From positions 1 through 40,158 of the forward strand of contig CADECM010000054.1 in the NCBI GenBank assembly GCA_902825845.1: a DNA stretch of 40,158 nucleotides, written 5' to 3'. The translations under genes and the position numbers were made by a program. Positions 13,760-22,839 of this stretch are shown one piece after another. Numbering within the stretch: the stretch's first letter is position 1; each line of letters starts with the position of its first letter. Origin of the DNA: an uncultured beta proteobacterium (GTDB taxonomy: Bacteria > Pseudomonadota > Gammaproteobacteria > Burkholderiales > SG8-41). The notes under the pieces were generated by a model that was given only the letters and a program-made list of their open reading frames with translations, was not told the origin of the DNA and searched no databases.

Positions 13760-14560
13760 TTACGGCATTCGAGTCGCTTTCCAGCCGCGACCCACGATGA
13801 CCGCGCCGTCAACACGCCCGCTGAATTGTTTTGCCCCTATGCGAAAACTGATCTGATCACCGCGCAATCGTCCATCGGTGATCGCGGCGGTATTGCCATC
13901 GAACGTGAAGCTCCCGGTAAGCATCTGAAATTGCTGCTCGAATTCGAGTTCACCCTGTTGCATGCGCCAGCGGCCGGCAGCGCGGGCAGGCACGATGTAG
14001 AGCAACCAGTTGCACCAACTGCCGCAATCGCCGTCAACATGCCCGGTTTCGTCGGGCGTCCAGCCGCTGACGGCGAACTGGTTGGCCACGATGCGCGAAC
14101 CGGGCCTGAGTGCCAGAAACCTGGGGGCAAGCCTGTCGAGATTTTCAGGCAACAGGAACAGCGCCAGGACAGTCGCCTCGGATATATCGGCTGTGTACAT
14201 GTCGCCCTGTACGAATTGCGCCTTACCGGCGACACCCGCCTGCACCGCGTTGCGCCGGGACAACTCGACCATGTCGGGATTGAACTCGACGCCCAGCGCG
14301 CGCGCGCCGCGCCGGGCGGCAGCGATGACATTGCGGCCATCACCGGAGCCGAGATCCATCACAAAATCCTGCGGCGTCACTTTCGCGACATCGAGCATTT
14401 TCTCCACCAACACCTGCGGCGTCGGCACCCATACCACGTCTCGTCCGGCCTGCCCGACCGTGGGCGCGAAGGGCTTGTCAACGGCGTCCGCCGCAGCCGC
14501 ACCGCCGGCGGCGAGGCTCAGCATAAGAAAACAGGCGCAGTTGCGCAGCAGTGAATTCAC
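13760..14560 (-). CDS. Exported class I SAM-dependent methyltransferase-like protein, paralogue 2
   Basis: A 266-residue paralogue of the 2419-3228 protein. The GTG at 14560 is chosen because GGAGAG lies 5 bp upstream and it gives a signal peptide, VNSLLRNCACFLMLSLAAGGAAAAD. The mature part reads VGQAGRDVVWVPTPQVLVEKM, then FVMDLGSGDGRNVIAAARRGA (SAM motif I), GVEFNPDMVELSRRN, CGSWCNWLLYIVPARAAGRW and a beta-rich tail. The two proteins share motif order and the W-C-x4-LY-x-VPA signature. The function in the periplasm is unknown. It is divergent from metC across about 200 bp. Confidence 0.8.
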   Translation of the reverse strand: MNSLLRNCACFLMLSLAAGGAAAADAVDKPFAPTVGQAGRDVVWVPTPQVLVEKMLDVAKVTPQDFVMDLGSGDGRNVIAAARRGARALGVEFNPDMVELSRRNAVQAGVAGKAQFVQGDMYTADISEATVLALFLLPENLDRLAPRFLALRPGSRIVANQFAVSGWTPDETGHVDGDCGSWCNWLLYIVPARAAGRWRMQQGELEFEQQFQMLTGSFTFDGNTAAITDGRLRGDQISFRIGAKQFSGRVDGAVIVGRGWKATRMP

Positions 14561-14762
14561 GGGCACTCTCCAGACAGTATTGCACAGGATCCATCGCACA
14601 CGGGCATAATGCGAATCTTAAGGGAGAAAACCGGCACATGCCATATGCACAAGGTCGTCGCGCGGGCCTGCCGAATCGGCCCGACCGCCATAACGCGGCG
14701 AAGCACGACAGGAACACCAACAATCCGGCCTGAAACCCCAGTTCAACATCCAATACAACGCC

Positions 14763-15929
14763 ATGAAAAAAGACACTCAGCTCGGCCACCTCGGACGCAA
14801 CCCGCTTCAAACCCACGGCACCGTCAATATGCCGGTGTACCGCGCATCGACCATCGTATTTCCCGATCTGGAAACCTATGGCTCGAGGCCGGCCGACGAC
14901 TACAAAATCCCGCGTTATGGCATCCACGGCACGCCCTCCAACTGGGCGCTGGAAGAGGCGGTGGCAAAACTTGAGGGCGGTTACAACGCTGTATCGGTCT
15001 GTTCCGGTCTTGCCGCGATCAATGCGGCACTGTGTGCATTCGCGAAAAGCGGCAGCCACGTACTGGTGGCGGACAGTGTCTACGGTCCCACTCGCAGTTT
15101 TTGCAATCGCCGCCTTGCCGCGTTCGGCGTCGACATTGAGTATTACGATCCGCTGATCGGCAGTAAAATAAAAAACATAATAAAATCAAATACTTGCTTG
15201 ATATTCTGCGAAGCGCCGGGATCATTGAGTTTTGACATGCAGGACATCCCGGCCATTGCGCAGGAAGCCCACGCGCGCGACATACCGGTGCTCGCCGACA
15301 CCACGTGGGGCACGCCCTATTTTTTCAAGTCGTTCGAGCATGGTGTCGATGTGTCGATACACGCGGCCACCAAGTACATCGTCGGCCATTCCGATGTCAT
15401 GATGGGCATCATCGTCACCAACGAAAAATACTGGCTGCCGGTGCGGCGCGCTGTTGCCGACTACGGATACTGCTCCAGCGCCGATGATTGCTATCTCGCG
15501 CTGCGCGGCCTGCGCACCATCGGCGTGCGCATGAAACAGCAGATGAGCAACGCGATTCAGGTCGCGCGCTGGCTGGCCGCGCGCGCCGAAGTCAAACGCG
15601 TGCTGTATCCCGCACTGGAAAGCGATCCCGGTTACGCCCTCTGGAAGCGCGATTTCGAGGGCGCCGCATCCTTGTTTTCCCTGGTATTGAATCCGGTAAG
15701 CAAAAAGCAGGTGGCAACCTTTGTCGACGCGCTTAAACTCTTTGGCATCGGCTCCAGCTGGGGCGGCTATGAATCATTGGTCACCGCGCCGAACATTGCG
15801 CATTTGCGCACGGCGACCCGCTGGCCGGATGACGGCCCGGTGATTCGGCTGCACATCGGACTGGAGGACCCGCAAGACCTCACCGCGGATCTGGCGCAGG
15901 CACTTGCCGCCATGGCCGCTGCCGCCTGA
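14763..15929 (+). CDS. metC: Cystathionine beta-lyase
   Basis: A 388-residue PLP enzyme of the Cys/Met metabolism family that cleaves cystathionine to homocysteine, ammonia and pyruvate. Features: substrate/PLP loop RYGIHGTPSNWALE, AVSVCSGLAAINAAL, DTTWGTPYFFKSFEHGVDVSIHAATKY with the Schiff-base Lys204, and the MetC-typical GIGSSWGGYESL. Within it, 15161-15200 encodes GSKIKNIIKSNTCL from strikingly AT-rich codons containing the dispersed motif; the protein length there matches relatives I can recall. The ATG lacks a clear Shine-Dalgarno. Cystathionine gamma-synthase-like activity cannot be excluded. Confidence 0.92.
   Translation: MKKDTQLGHLGRNPLQTHGTVNMPVYRASTIVFPDLETYGSRPADDYKIPRYGIHGTPSNWALEEAVAKLEGGYNAVSVCSGLAAINAALCAFAKSGSHVLVADSVYGPTRSFCNRRLAAFGVDIEYYDPLIGSKIKNIIKSNTCLIFCEAPGSLSFDMQDIPAIAQEAHARDIPVLADTTWGTPYFFKSFEHGVDVSIHAATKYIVGHSDVMMGIIVTNEKYWLPVRRAVADYGYCSSADDCYLALRGLRTIGVRMKQQMSNAIQVARWLAARAEVKRVLYPALESDPGYALWKRDFEGAASLFSLVLNPVSKKQVATFVDALKLFGIGSSWGGYESLVTAPNIAHLRTATRWPDDGPVIRLHIGLEDPQDLTADLAQALAAMAAAA
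15179..15200 (+). repeat. Dispersed AT-rich motif, copy 4 (inside metC, sense)
   Basis: AATAAAATCAAATACTTGCT on the coding strand. Its first 17 bases are identical to the copy inside murB at 34216-34196. Confidence 0.6.
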
Positions 15930-15932
15930 TTA

Positions 15933-16148
15933 TCACTGCGGGATTCTGATCACGCCGCCGGTCTCCGCGGCAGCCGCAATCGCCCCGATCACGGCAATGC
16001 TGCTTCCGGACTTGCGCTGCATCGAGGCGGTGTTGTCCGGATCGAACAGCAACCGTGGTTTGCGCCGCCCGCTTGGCGCATAGACTTCGCGGATCGGTCC
16101 ATCCGGGTTGACCATCGCGTCGAACATGAGTATGCCGTGCGGGGACAT
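15933..16148 (-). CDS. Small hypothetical protein
   Basis: A 71-residue frame from an ATG at 16148 preceded by GGGGAGGGC, a good ribosome-binding site. It begins MSPHGILMFDAMVNPDGPIR and ends with a hydrophobic SSIAVIGAIAAAAETGGVIRIPQ, possibly a short membrane or outer-membrane-associated tail. No family recognised. It is convergent with metC, with 3 bp between stops. Confidence 0.45.
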   Translation of the reverse strand: MSPHGILMFDAMVNPDGPIREVYAPSGRRKPRLLFDPDNTASMQRKSGSSIAVIGAIAAAAETGGVIRIPQ

Positions 16149-16240
16149 GCCCTCCCCGACAAGGTTCGCGAATTGTTACTGATGAACGCTGCGCATACAA
16201 TGGTCGCATGGCCTTGCGCCGAACCGGATTGGGCAACACC

Positions 16241-17566
16241 ATGGACATGTTGATTGTTATTTCACTGATTTTTCTGAATGGCTTTTTCGCGATGTCGGAA
16301 GTGGCGCTGCTAACCGCGCGCAGGTCGCGGCTGGCCCTTCTGTCCCAGGGCGGCGACAAGCTGGCCGCGTCGGCGATGCAGCTGAGTGCCGATCCAACAC
16401 GCTTTTTGTCGACAATACAAATCGGCATTACGTTGATAACGCTGTTGAACGGCATCTTCGGCGAAGCCGTGTTTGCCGCGCCGCTGTCCATTTGGCTGCA
16501 ATCGCTGGGCTTCGAAAAACATGCCAGCAACATAATGGCGACTCTGGCGGTGGTGGTGTCCATCACTTACGCGTCCATCGTGGTCGGCGAACTGGTGCCC
16601 AAGCGCCTGGGCCAGCACAACGCGGAATCAATCGCGCGCCTGGTGGCATGGCCGATGCGCATCCTGGCGGGCATCTGCGCGCCGTTCGTTCATCTTCTGG
16701 CGAAATCGACCGACGCGCTGCTGTCGCCACTGTTGCGGCTGCTGCACATCGGTCGCAGCGACACGGGTCCGCAGGCTCTGTCGGCGGAAGAATTGCGCAC
16801 CATCGTGCTGGAATCCTCGAACATACTGCCGAAAAAGCACGGCGCCATTTTGCTGAATCTGTTTGAACTGGAAGCCATCACCGTCGACGACGTGATGGTG
16901 CCGCGCAGCCAGATCGAAGCCGTCAACCTGTCGGCGCCGCTCGACGAAATCATCGAACAACTGACCACCTCCCATCACCGGCGCGTTGTCGCCTATACCG
17001 GCCATCTGGACGAGATTGCCGGCACGCTGCGTATCCGGCATGCGCTGAATCTGATGCATCGCGACGAACTCACGCACGAGGCCCTGCGCAAGCTGGCGCG
17101 CGAGCCGGTGTTTATACTGTCAGGAACGCCCCTGTTCACGCAAATGCAGAACTTTCAGGAAAGTCAGGACCGCCTGGGACTGATCGTGGACGAATATGGC
17201 GAGCTGCAGGGTCTGGTCACGCTGGAAGACATCCTCGAAGAAATAATCGGTGAGTTCACCACCCACTCGCCCATGCGCGCCGGCGGATACACCAAACAGG
17301 ACGACGGTTCCTACCTGATCGAAGGCAGCACACCGCTGCGCGAACTGAATCGCAAGCTCGGTTTCCAGTTTCCCCTGGACGGTCCCAAGACGCTCAACGG
17401 CCTGCTGCTGGAGCATCTGCAGGACATTCCGGAACCCAATACCAGCCTGAAAATTGCGGGCGTGCCGCTCGAAATCGTGCATACGCAGGGTCGCATCGTG
17501 AAGGTGGTACGTGCGCAGGCGCCAAATTCGCTACAGTCCGGGCACAATGACACAGTCCATGTCTGA
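16241..17566 (+). CDS. CNNM/CBS-domain protein (CorB/HlyC-type)
   Basis: A 441-residue inner-membrane protein. The N-terminal CNNM domain has about three to four helices (MLIVISLIFLNGFFAMSEVALLTARRSRL, VVVSITYASIVVGELVPKRL). Two CBS modules follow (VDDVMVPRSQIEAVNL; FTQMQNFQESQDRLGLIVDEYGELQGLVTLEDILEEIIGE), then a C-terminal CorC_HlyC domain. The family is linked to divalent-cation (Mg2+/Co2+) transport or its regulation. I use the ATG at 16241 because the membrane helix starts there; an in-frame ATG at 16208 would add 11 residues. It sits before pilC, where related bacteria often have pilB in between. Confidence 0.9.
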   Translation: MDMLIVISLIFLNGFFAMSEVALLTARRSRLALLSQGGDKLAASAMQLSADPTRFLSTIQIGITLITLLNGIFGEAVFAAPLSIWLQSLGFEKHASNIMATLAVVVSITYASIVVGELVPKRLGQHNAESIARLVAWPMRILAGICAPFVHLLAKSTDALLSPLLRLLHIGRSDTGPQALSAEELRTIVLESSNILPKKHGAILLNLFELEAITVDDVMVPRSQIEAVNLSAPLDEIIEQLTTSHHRRVVAYTGHLDEIAGTLRIRHALNLMHRDELTHEALRKLAREPVFILSGTPLFTQMQNFQESQDRLGLIVDEYGELQGLVTLEDILEEIIGEFTTHSPMRAGGYTKQDDGSYLIEGSTPLRELNRKLGFQFPLDGPKTLNGLLLEHLQDIPEPNTSLKIAGVPLEIVHTQGRIVKVVRAQAPNSLQSGHNDTVHV

Positions 17567-17598
17567 ACAGGCTTTACAAATCAGAGACATAAAGGCAT

Positions 17599-17622
17599 CA
17601 TGAGTCGGATAACATAACTCAT
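17599..17622. promoter_or_regulatory. Inverted repeat upstream of pilC
   Basis: ATGAGT (17600-17605) and ACTCAT (17617-17622) face each other across 11 bases in the 85-bp AT-rich leader before pilC. Possible operator or weak hairpin. Confidence 0.3.
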
Positions 17623-17651
17623 TGGTTAGATTGAATAATTGAGGGGGTTCA

Positions 17652-18881
17652 ATGGCAACTGCAGCAGTGGCAAGAAAGGGCGCGGCGGTCCAGGAATTCA
17701 ATTACCTGTGGTCCGGCAAGGACAAATCGGGCAAGGTGGTGCGCGGAGAAATTCGTGCCAACGGCGAAGCCCAAGTCAACGCCTCACTGCGGCGGCAGGG
17801 CATCAAGGTCGACACCGTCAAGCGGCAGCGGGCGAGAAGCGGCGGCAAAGTCACGGACAAGGACATCACGCTGTTCACGCGCCAGTTGGCCACCATGATG
17901 AAATCCGGGGTGCCTCTACTGCAGGCCTTCGATATCGTGGGCAAAGGCCACGATAACCCGGCGGTTTCGCGGCTGTTACTGGATATCAAGACCGATGTGG
18001 AAACCGGCTCCAGCCTGAAGCAGTCGTTCGAGAAGCATCCGCTGTATTTCGATGCCTTGTTCTGCAATCTGGTGGGCGCCGGCGAACAGGCCGGTATTCT
18101 GGACAGCCTGCTGGACCGCCTTGCGACCTACAAGGAAAAAATTCTCGCCATCAAAAGCCAGATCAAATCCGCGCTGTTTTACCCGATTTCCATTATCGTG
18201 GTCGCGTTCGTGATTACGGCCGTGATCATGATTTTCGTGATACCCGCGTTCAAGAGCGTGTTTGCGAGTTTTGGCGCGGAATTGCCGGCACCCACATTGG
18301 TCGTTATGGCCATTTCTGAGTTCTTCGTCCAGTACTGGTGGCTGATTTTTGGCGGCATCGGTTTTGGCGGCTATATGTTTTTCTATACCTGGAAACGTTC
18401 GGTCAAAATGCAAATCATCATGGACCGGCTGATGTTGCGCATTCCGGTATTTGGCGATCTGATTCGCAAATCTTCGGTGGCGCGCTGGACGCGCACGCTG
18501 TCCACCATGTTTGCCGCTGGCGTGCCGCTGGTGGAAGCGCTCGACTCAGTAGCCGGCGCCTCGGGCAACCATGAATACTACACGGCGACCAAGAAGATCC
18601 AGGGCGAAGTCGCCACCGGGTCCAGTCTGACCGGATCGATGCAGAATTCCGGCGTGTTCACCAACATGGTGGTGATGATGGTGTCGATCGGCGAGGAGTC
18701 CGGTTCACTGGATTCCATGCTGTCCAAGGTGGCCGATTTTTATGAGGCGGAGGTGGACGATGCCGTCGCGGCGCTGTCAAGTCTGATGGAACCGATCATC
18801 ATGGTTATCCTCGGCACGTTGATTGGCGGCATGGTGGTGGCGATGTATCTGCCGATCTTCAAACTGGGCCAGGTCGTCTGA
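17652..18881 (+). CDS. pilC: Type IV pilus inner-membrane platform protein PilC
   Basis: A 409-residue GspF-family platform protein of the type IV pilus assembly ATPase complex. It opens FNYLWSGKDKSGKVVRGEI, then TLFTRQLATMMKSGVPLLQAF. The two homologous cytoplasmic T2SF domains are each followed by membrane helices (ALFYPISIIVVAFVITAVIMIFVIPAF and IIMVILGTLIGGMVVAMYLPIF), and the repeat signature VGAGEQAG...LD / VSIGEESGSLD is present. GAGGGGG precedes the ATG by 4 bp. pilD follows after 79 bp; pilB is not adjacent. Confidence 0.96.
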   Translation: MATAAVARKGAAVQEFNYLWSGKDKSGKVVRGEIRANGEAQVNASLRRQGIKVDTVKRQRARSGGKVTDKDITLFTRQLATMMKSGVPLLQAFDIVGKGHDNPAVSRLLLDIKTDVETGSSLKQSFEKHPLYFDALFCNLVGAGEQAGILDSLLDRLATYKEKILAIKSQIKSALFYPISIIVVAFVITAVIMIFVIPAFKSVFASFGAELPAPTLVVMAISEFFVQYWWLIFGGIGFGGYMFFYTWKRSVKMQIIMDRLMLRIPVFGDLIRKSSVARWTRTLSTMFAAGVPLVEALDSVAGASGNHEYYTATKKIQGEVATGSSLTGSMQNSGVFTNMVVMMVSIGEESGSLDSMLSKVADFYEAEVDDAVAALSSLMEPIIMVILGTLIGGMVVAMYLPIFKLGQVV

Positions 18882-18960
18882 CCTCAGACGTGCCGCAGTT
18901 TCCCTTTAGCGCCGAAACGGTCGATTTCCGAAGCGCGCCGCGCGCGACGTCCGGAACCGT

Positions 18961-19824
18961 TTGTCCTTGAGCCTTCTCGCCACGCCGCTGATAGCGGTCA
19001 TGCTCGCTGTCGTTTTCGGACTCGCCGTCGGCAGCTTTCTGAATGTGGTGATTCACCGTCTGCCAAAAATGATGGAACGGCAATGGCGGGTGGACTGCGC
19101 GCAACTGGACCAAGCCGCGGCCGCGGCTCAGCCGGTCACGGAACGCTACAATCTGCTGTTGCCGCGGTCGCACTGTCCGTCCTGTTCGCAACCCATTACC
19201 GCATGGCGGAATGTCCCCATCATCAGCTACCTTGCGCTGGGCGGGCGCTGCGCGGGCTGCAAGGCAAAAATCTCGCCGCGTTACCCGTTTGTCGAACTCA
19301 TTTCGGGCGTGTTGGCGGGATACGCGGTATGGCGTTTCGGCCCCACCCTTGCCGGGGCGGGTGCGATGCTGTTTGTGTTCGCCATGATCGCACTCACGTT
19401 CATTGATCTTGACACCTTTTATCTGCCGGATGACATCACGCTGCCCCTGTTGTGGGCCGGCTTGTTGCTCAATCTCGACCGGACCTACGTGGATTTGCCC
19501 GCCGCTGTCATTGGCGCGACCGGCGGTTACCTGTCCTTGTGGTGTGTATACTGGGTATTCAAGCTGGCGACCGGCAAAGAGGGCATGGGTTACGGCGACT
19601 TCAAGCTGCTCGCCGCCATCGGCGCCTGGCTCGGCTGGCAAATGCTGCCGCTGGTGATTCTGCTGTCTTCGCTGGTGGGCGCGATCATTGGCATCGGCTT
19701 GATGATATTTGCGCGCCACGGCCGTGAAACACCGATTCCGTTTGGTCCGTATCTGGCAATCGCGGGTATGATCGCGTTGTTTCACGGGCCGCTGATCAAC
19801 CGCCACTACCTCAACTTCCTCTGA
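18961..19824 (+). CDS. pilD: Prepilin peptidase / N-methyltransferase PilD
   Basis: A 287-residue polytopic aspartic protease that cleaves and N-methylates type IV prepilins. The N-terminal methyltransferase domain has the zinc-binding CPSC...CAGC pairs (HCPSCSQPITAWRNVPIISY, GGRCAGCKAKISPRYPFVE). The catalytic aspartates are in FIDLDTFYLPDD and GMGYGDFKLLAAIGAWLG. The start is a TTG at 18961 (or another TTG two codons later); no ATG is available upstream of FGLAVGSFLNVVIHR. It pairs with pilC. The following 180 bp holds no coaE. Confidence 0.95.
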   Translation: MSLSLLATPLIAVMLAVVFGLAVGSFLNVVIHRLPKMMERQWRVDCAQLDQAAAAAQPVTERYNLLLPRSHCPSCSQPITAWRNVPIISYLALGGRCAGCKAKISPRYPFVELISGVLAGYAVWRFGPTLAGAGAMLFVFAMIALTFIDLDTFYLPDDITLPLLWAGLLLNLDRTYVDLPAAVIGATGGYLSLWCVYWVFKLATGKEGMGYGDFKLLAAIGAWLGWQMLPLVILLSSLVGAIIGIGLMIFARHGRETPIPFGPYLAIAGMIALFHGPLINRHYLNFL

Positions 19825-20004
19825 ACCACCCTGCCGTACGACGCGGGATTCACCGGCGGCACCGGCTCCGGCACAACTGACGCGGCGCTACTGTTCGCCG
19901 CGCCAGGCGCGGGCCGCGGTGCCGCGCGCGCCTGTCCCTTTATTTTTTCCCTGAATTGGTGAATACTTGGATGCATCTACAACCGCCACGGTTCCGGACG
20001 TCTT

Positions 20005-20760
20005 GTGATCAGCTACGAGTATCCGCTCAGCGAGCGCGTGCGAACCTTGTTGCGCTTCGAGGATCTGTATGAGCGGGTGGAGTATTTTCTCGCCCGCTCC
20101 GATGCGCTGGAACATCACGCGGCACTGGTATCCGTCTTCGAGATTCTCGAAGTGGCGAGCCGCGCCGACCTGAAATCGGATCTGCTGCAGGAACTCGAGC
20201 GCCAGAAGCATTCGCTGGAATCGCTGCGTGACTATCCCGATGTGTCTGCGGCCGCGCTGGACGACATCCTGCGTAAAATCGATCAATCGTCTTCGCAACT
20301 GTTCCAGGCGTCGGGCAAGGTCGGCCAGGAGCTGCGCGAGAATGATTGGCTGATGAGCATCAAGCAGCGCACCAGCATTCCAGGCGGCGTGTGCGAGTTT
20401 GATTTGCCGAGCTACCATTTCTGGCTGCAGCAGAACAGTGACCAGCGCCGTCAGGATCTGTATCAGTGGCTGGCGCCGTTCGCGCCGATCCGCGAAGCGG
20501 TGGTCATTGTACTGCGTTTGTTGCGTGAGAGCGGCAAGAGCACCACGTTGGTGGCGAAACAAGGCACCTACCAGCAGATGATGGCGGGGCGGGTGGCTCA
20601 AATGCTGCGCATCCGCCTGTCACGCAGCTATCAATGCGTGCCGGAAATCAGCGCCAACAAGCACGCGCTGAATGTACGGTTCACCAGCACCGAGGGCGGA
20701 CAGCGGCCCAGGGCGGTGGATACGGACGTCGAGTTCGATCTCACTTTTTGCAATCTCTGA
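20005..20760 (+). CDS. zapD: Cell division protein ZapD
   Basis: A 251-residue cytosolic protein (DUF1342) that bundles FtsZ filaments. It opens ISYEYPLSERVRTLLRFEDLYER, has a long helical N-terminal part, then the beta-rich domain FDLPSYHFWL...LYQWLAPFAPIREAV and ends DVEFDLTFCNL, matching the family throughout. GTG start at 20005. yacG follows after 3 bp, so the two are one transcript. Confidence 0.95.
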   Translation: MISYEYPLSERVRTLLRFEDLYERVEYFLARSDALEHHAALVSVFEILEVASRADLKSDLLQELERQKHSLESLRDYPDVSAAALDDILRKIDQSSSQLFQASGKVGQELRENDWLMSIKQRTSIPGGVCEFDLPSYHFWLQQNSDQRRQDLYQWLAPFAPIREAVVIVLRLLRESGKSTTLVAKQGTYQQMMAGRVAQMLRIRLSRSYQCVPEISANKHALNVRFTSTEGGQRPRAVDTDVEFDLTFCNL

Positions 20761-20763
20761 GGC

Positions 20764-20967
20764 ATGGCCCCGCGCACGGTCAACTGCCCGCGGTGTTCTG
20801 CCCCGGTGTTGTGGAGTACCGATAATCCGTGGCGCCCGTTTTGTTCGGAGCGATGCAAGATGATGGATCTCGGCGCGTGGGCGAGCGAAAGCTACCGGAT
20901 TCCCGTGGTGGAGCACGATGACCAGGACGGCCAGGAATCGTCGTTCGATGACGAACGCCTGAATTAA
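20764..20967 (+). CDS. yacG: DNA gyrase inhibitor YacG
   Basis: A 67-residue zinc protein that binds GyrB and inhibits gyrase. The zinc site is C8-x2-C11 and C27-x3-C31 in [12 protein letters not shown] and [22 protein letters not shown], the family signature. It is coupled to zapD by a 3-bp gap. Its TAA overlaps the stop of the convergent Nudix-ThiE gene in a shared TTAA. Confidence 0.95.
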   Translation: MAPRTVNCPRCSAPVLWSTDNPWRPFCSERCKMMDLGAWASESYRIPVVEHDDQDGQESSFDDERLN

Positions 20968-21929
20968 CGCCAGGCGCCTCGCAGCATCGCCACGCCGTGC
21001 GCGCCGTAGCGCCGTGCCGTGGGCAGATCCTCAGGCCGCATGCCGCCCAGGGCATAGACCGGAACGGCGGTGTCCTTAATGCAGGCCGCGAATCCCGGCC
21101 ATCCCAGCGTTGGCGCGCCAGGATGCGTGGGAGTGGCCATCACGGGTCCCGCCACCACAAAATCCGCGCCCAGCCGCGTCGCGACTTCAACTTCCGCACG
21201 AGTGTGGCATGAGGCTGCCACCCAGTCGCAGGCAGGGCGCCGCGCCAGCGTGCGCAATTGCGCCGATGTCAGATGCACACCGTCCGCGCCGGTTTCAAGT
21301 GCGAGCGCCGCATCACTGTTGATCAGCACCCGCGCGCCATGACGGTGCGATAGCGTCACGACGTCCGCCGCAAAGGCGTGCAACGCGGCGCGGGAAAGCG
21401 TCTTCTCACGCACCTGAACAAGTCTCAAACCGCGTTGCAATGCGTCCTCAAGCTGCCGTTTGAACGCGTCCGCGCCGATCGCCTCGGCCTGCGTGATGCC
21501 ATAGACGGCCGGCAATTCAAGCGCACGCAATATGGGACCGTTGGCCGGCAGCACCGGCGCGACGCTGACCCCGCGCGCATCCTGCCACACGAAGCGCTGG
21601 CCCTCGCGCCCATGCGGCTCACCGCGCCAGGCGTCGATGCGGAAAAACCGCAGTCGCACCGAGGCATGCGAATACTCGAAGTCACGTGTAAGCCAAGGGC
21701 TTACGGCATCGACCTCGATCCCCAGCTCCTCCCGCAGCTCGCGCCGCATTGCGTCCGCCGCAGACTCGCCCGCCTCGACCTTACCGCCGGGAAACTCCCA
21801 GTAGCCTTCGAAGGCCTTGCCCGCAGGACGCTGCGCCAGCAGAAACCGGCCTTCGGCATCGTAGATGACCGCTGCTGCCACCTCGATGCGCTTGTTCACT
21901 GCGGCACCCGACGGCGCTGCTGCGCTCAC
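20964..21929 (-). CDS. Nudix hydrolase (MutT-type) fused to ThiE-like domain
   Basis: A 321-residue two-domain protein. The N-terminal Nudix domain carries the full box [18 protein letters not shown] + REELGIEV (about 48-72), as in MutT 8-oxo-dGTP diphosphatases. From about residue 140 there is a thiamine-phosphate-synthase-like TIM barrel ([72 protein letters not shown]). This fusion is common in beta- and gammaproteobacteria. The barrel resembles TenI/ThiE; whether it makes thiamine phosphate is unclear. The start overlaps the DUF815 stop by 4 bp. Confidence 0.92.
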   Translation of the reverse strand: MSAAAPSGAAVNKRIEVAAAVIYDAEGRFLLAQRPAGKAFEGYWEFPGGKVEAGESAADAMRRELREELGIEVDAVSPWLTRDFEYSHASVRLRFFRIDAWRGEPHGREGQRFVWQDARGVSVAPVLPANGPILRALELPAVYGITQAEAIGADAFKRQLEDALQRGLRLVQVREKTLSRAALHAFAADVVTLSHRHGARVLINSDAALALETGADGVHLTSAQLRTLARRPACDWVAASCHTRAEVEVATRLGADFVVAGPVMATPTHPGAPTLGWPGFAACIKDTAVPVYALGGMRPEDLPTARRYGAHGVAMLRGAWR

Positions 21930-22813
21930 TGGCGTTTTCCGCGTTTCGCCTTCAACCGTTGCGTTCCCGCCCAGTCACGCGCGAATTGCCATGCCACGCG
22001 CCCGCTGCGCGAGCCGCGCTGCAACGCCCATTGCAGGGCCGCTTGTTTGACATCGTCGCCTCGCGCGCGCGTCACCTTGAAATGATCCAGCCACACCGCG
22101 ACGATGTTCAGGTACTCGTCCTGATCGAACGGATAGAATGACACCCACAATCCGAAGCGCTCCGACAACGATACCTTTTCCTCGGAGGTCTCCCCCGGAT
22201 GAATCTCCTCGCCGAGATGCTTGTATTCGAGGTTTTCGTTCATGAATTCCGGCATCAGATGGCGCCGGTTGGAGGTGGCGTAGATCAGGCAGTTCTCCGA
22301 CGCGGCGGCGACCGACCCGTCGAGCACGACTTTCAGCGCCTTGTAGCCCGGCTCATCCGCCTCGAACGACAGGTCGTCGCAATACAGTATGAATCGCTCC
22401 TCGCGCGCGCTGATCAGATCGACGATATCCGGCAGATCAATGAGGTCCTGCTTCTCCACTTCGATCAGGCGCAATCCGCGCGGCGCGTAGCGGGTGAGCA
22501 GCGCCTTGATCAGCGAGGATTTGCCGGTGCCGCGCGCGCCGGTCAGCAGCACGTTATTGGCGGGATGACCTTCTACAAATTGCCGCGTATTGCGCTCGAC
22601 CAGGGATTTTTGTTCGTCGATGCCGCGCAAGTCCTCCAACTGAATACGATGTACCTGGGTTACAGCTTGCAGCGCACCGTGCCCCTGGTGTTTGCGCCAG
22701 CGATAGGCAATGGATGATTTCCAATCGGTAGCGACCGGTTCAGCTGGCAACAATTTTTCAAGCCGCGCCACCAGCAACTGCGCCTGCGTCAGCAGGGTAT
22801 TTACGTCGACCAT
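21926..22813 (-). CDS. DUF815 AAA-type ATP-binding protein
   Basis: A 295-residue cytosolic P-loop ATPase. Walker A is VLLTGARGTGKSSLIKALL and Walker B is RFILYCDDLSFE. IYATSNRRHLMPEFMNEN is the sensor-like region, and GLWVSFYPFDQDEYLNIV is typical of DUF815. Function is not established. The ATG at 22813 directly follows a copy of the dispersed AT-rich motif, which takes the place of a Shine-Dalgarno. It is 26 bp downstream of argJ and overlaps the Nudix gene by 4 bp. Confidence 0.93.
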   Translation of the reverse strand: MVDVNTLLTQAQLLVARLEKLLPAEPVATDWKSSIAYRWRKHQGHGALQAVTQVHRIQLEDLRGIDEQKSLVERNTRQFVEGHPANNVLLTGARGTGKSSLIKALLTRYAPRGLRLIEVEKQDLIDLPDIVDLISAREERFILYCDDLSFEADEPGYKALKVVLDGSVAAASENCLIYATSNRRHLMPEFMNENLEYKHLGEEIHPGETSEEKVSLSERFGLWVSFYPFDQDEYLNIVAVWLDHFKVTRARGDDVKQAALQWALQRGSRSGRVAWQFARDWAGTQRLKAKRGKRQ

Positions 22814-22834
22814 ATGTAACTATTTGTTTTTATT
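22814..22834 (-). repeat. Dispersed AT-rich motif, copy 5 (abuts DUF815 start codon)
   Basis: Minus-strand AATAAAAACAAATAGTTACA ends one base before the ATG of the DUF815 gene, in the short argJ-DUF815 gap. It differs from the metC and murB copies at three to four of 20 positions. Confidence 0.55.
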
Positions 22835-22839
22835 AAATT

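Noticed and set aside
15161..15200. AT islands inside genes considered as small mobile insertions or bypass elements.
   Set aside because: MetC, MurB and MurD keep the lengths expected from the relatives I recall across the islands, and there are no target-site duplications; substitution within the coding sequence fits better.
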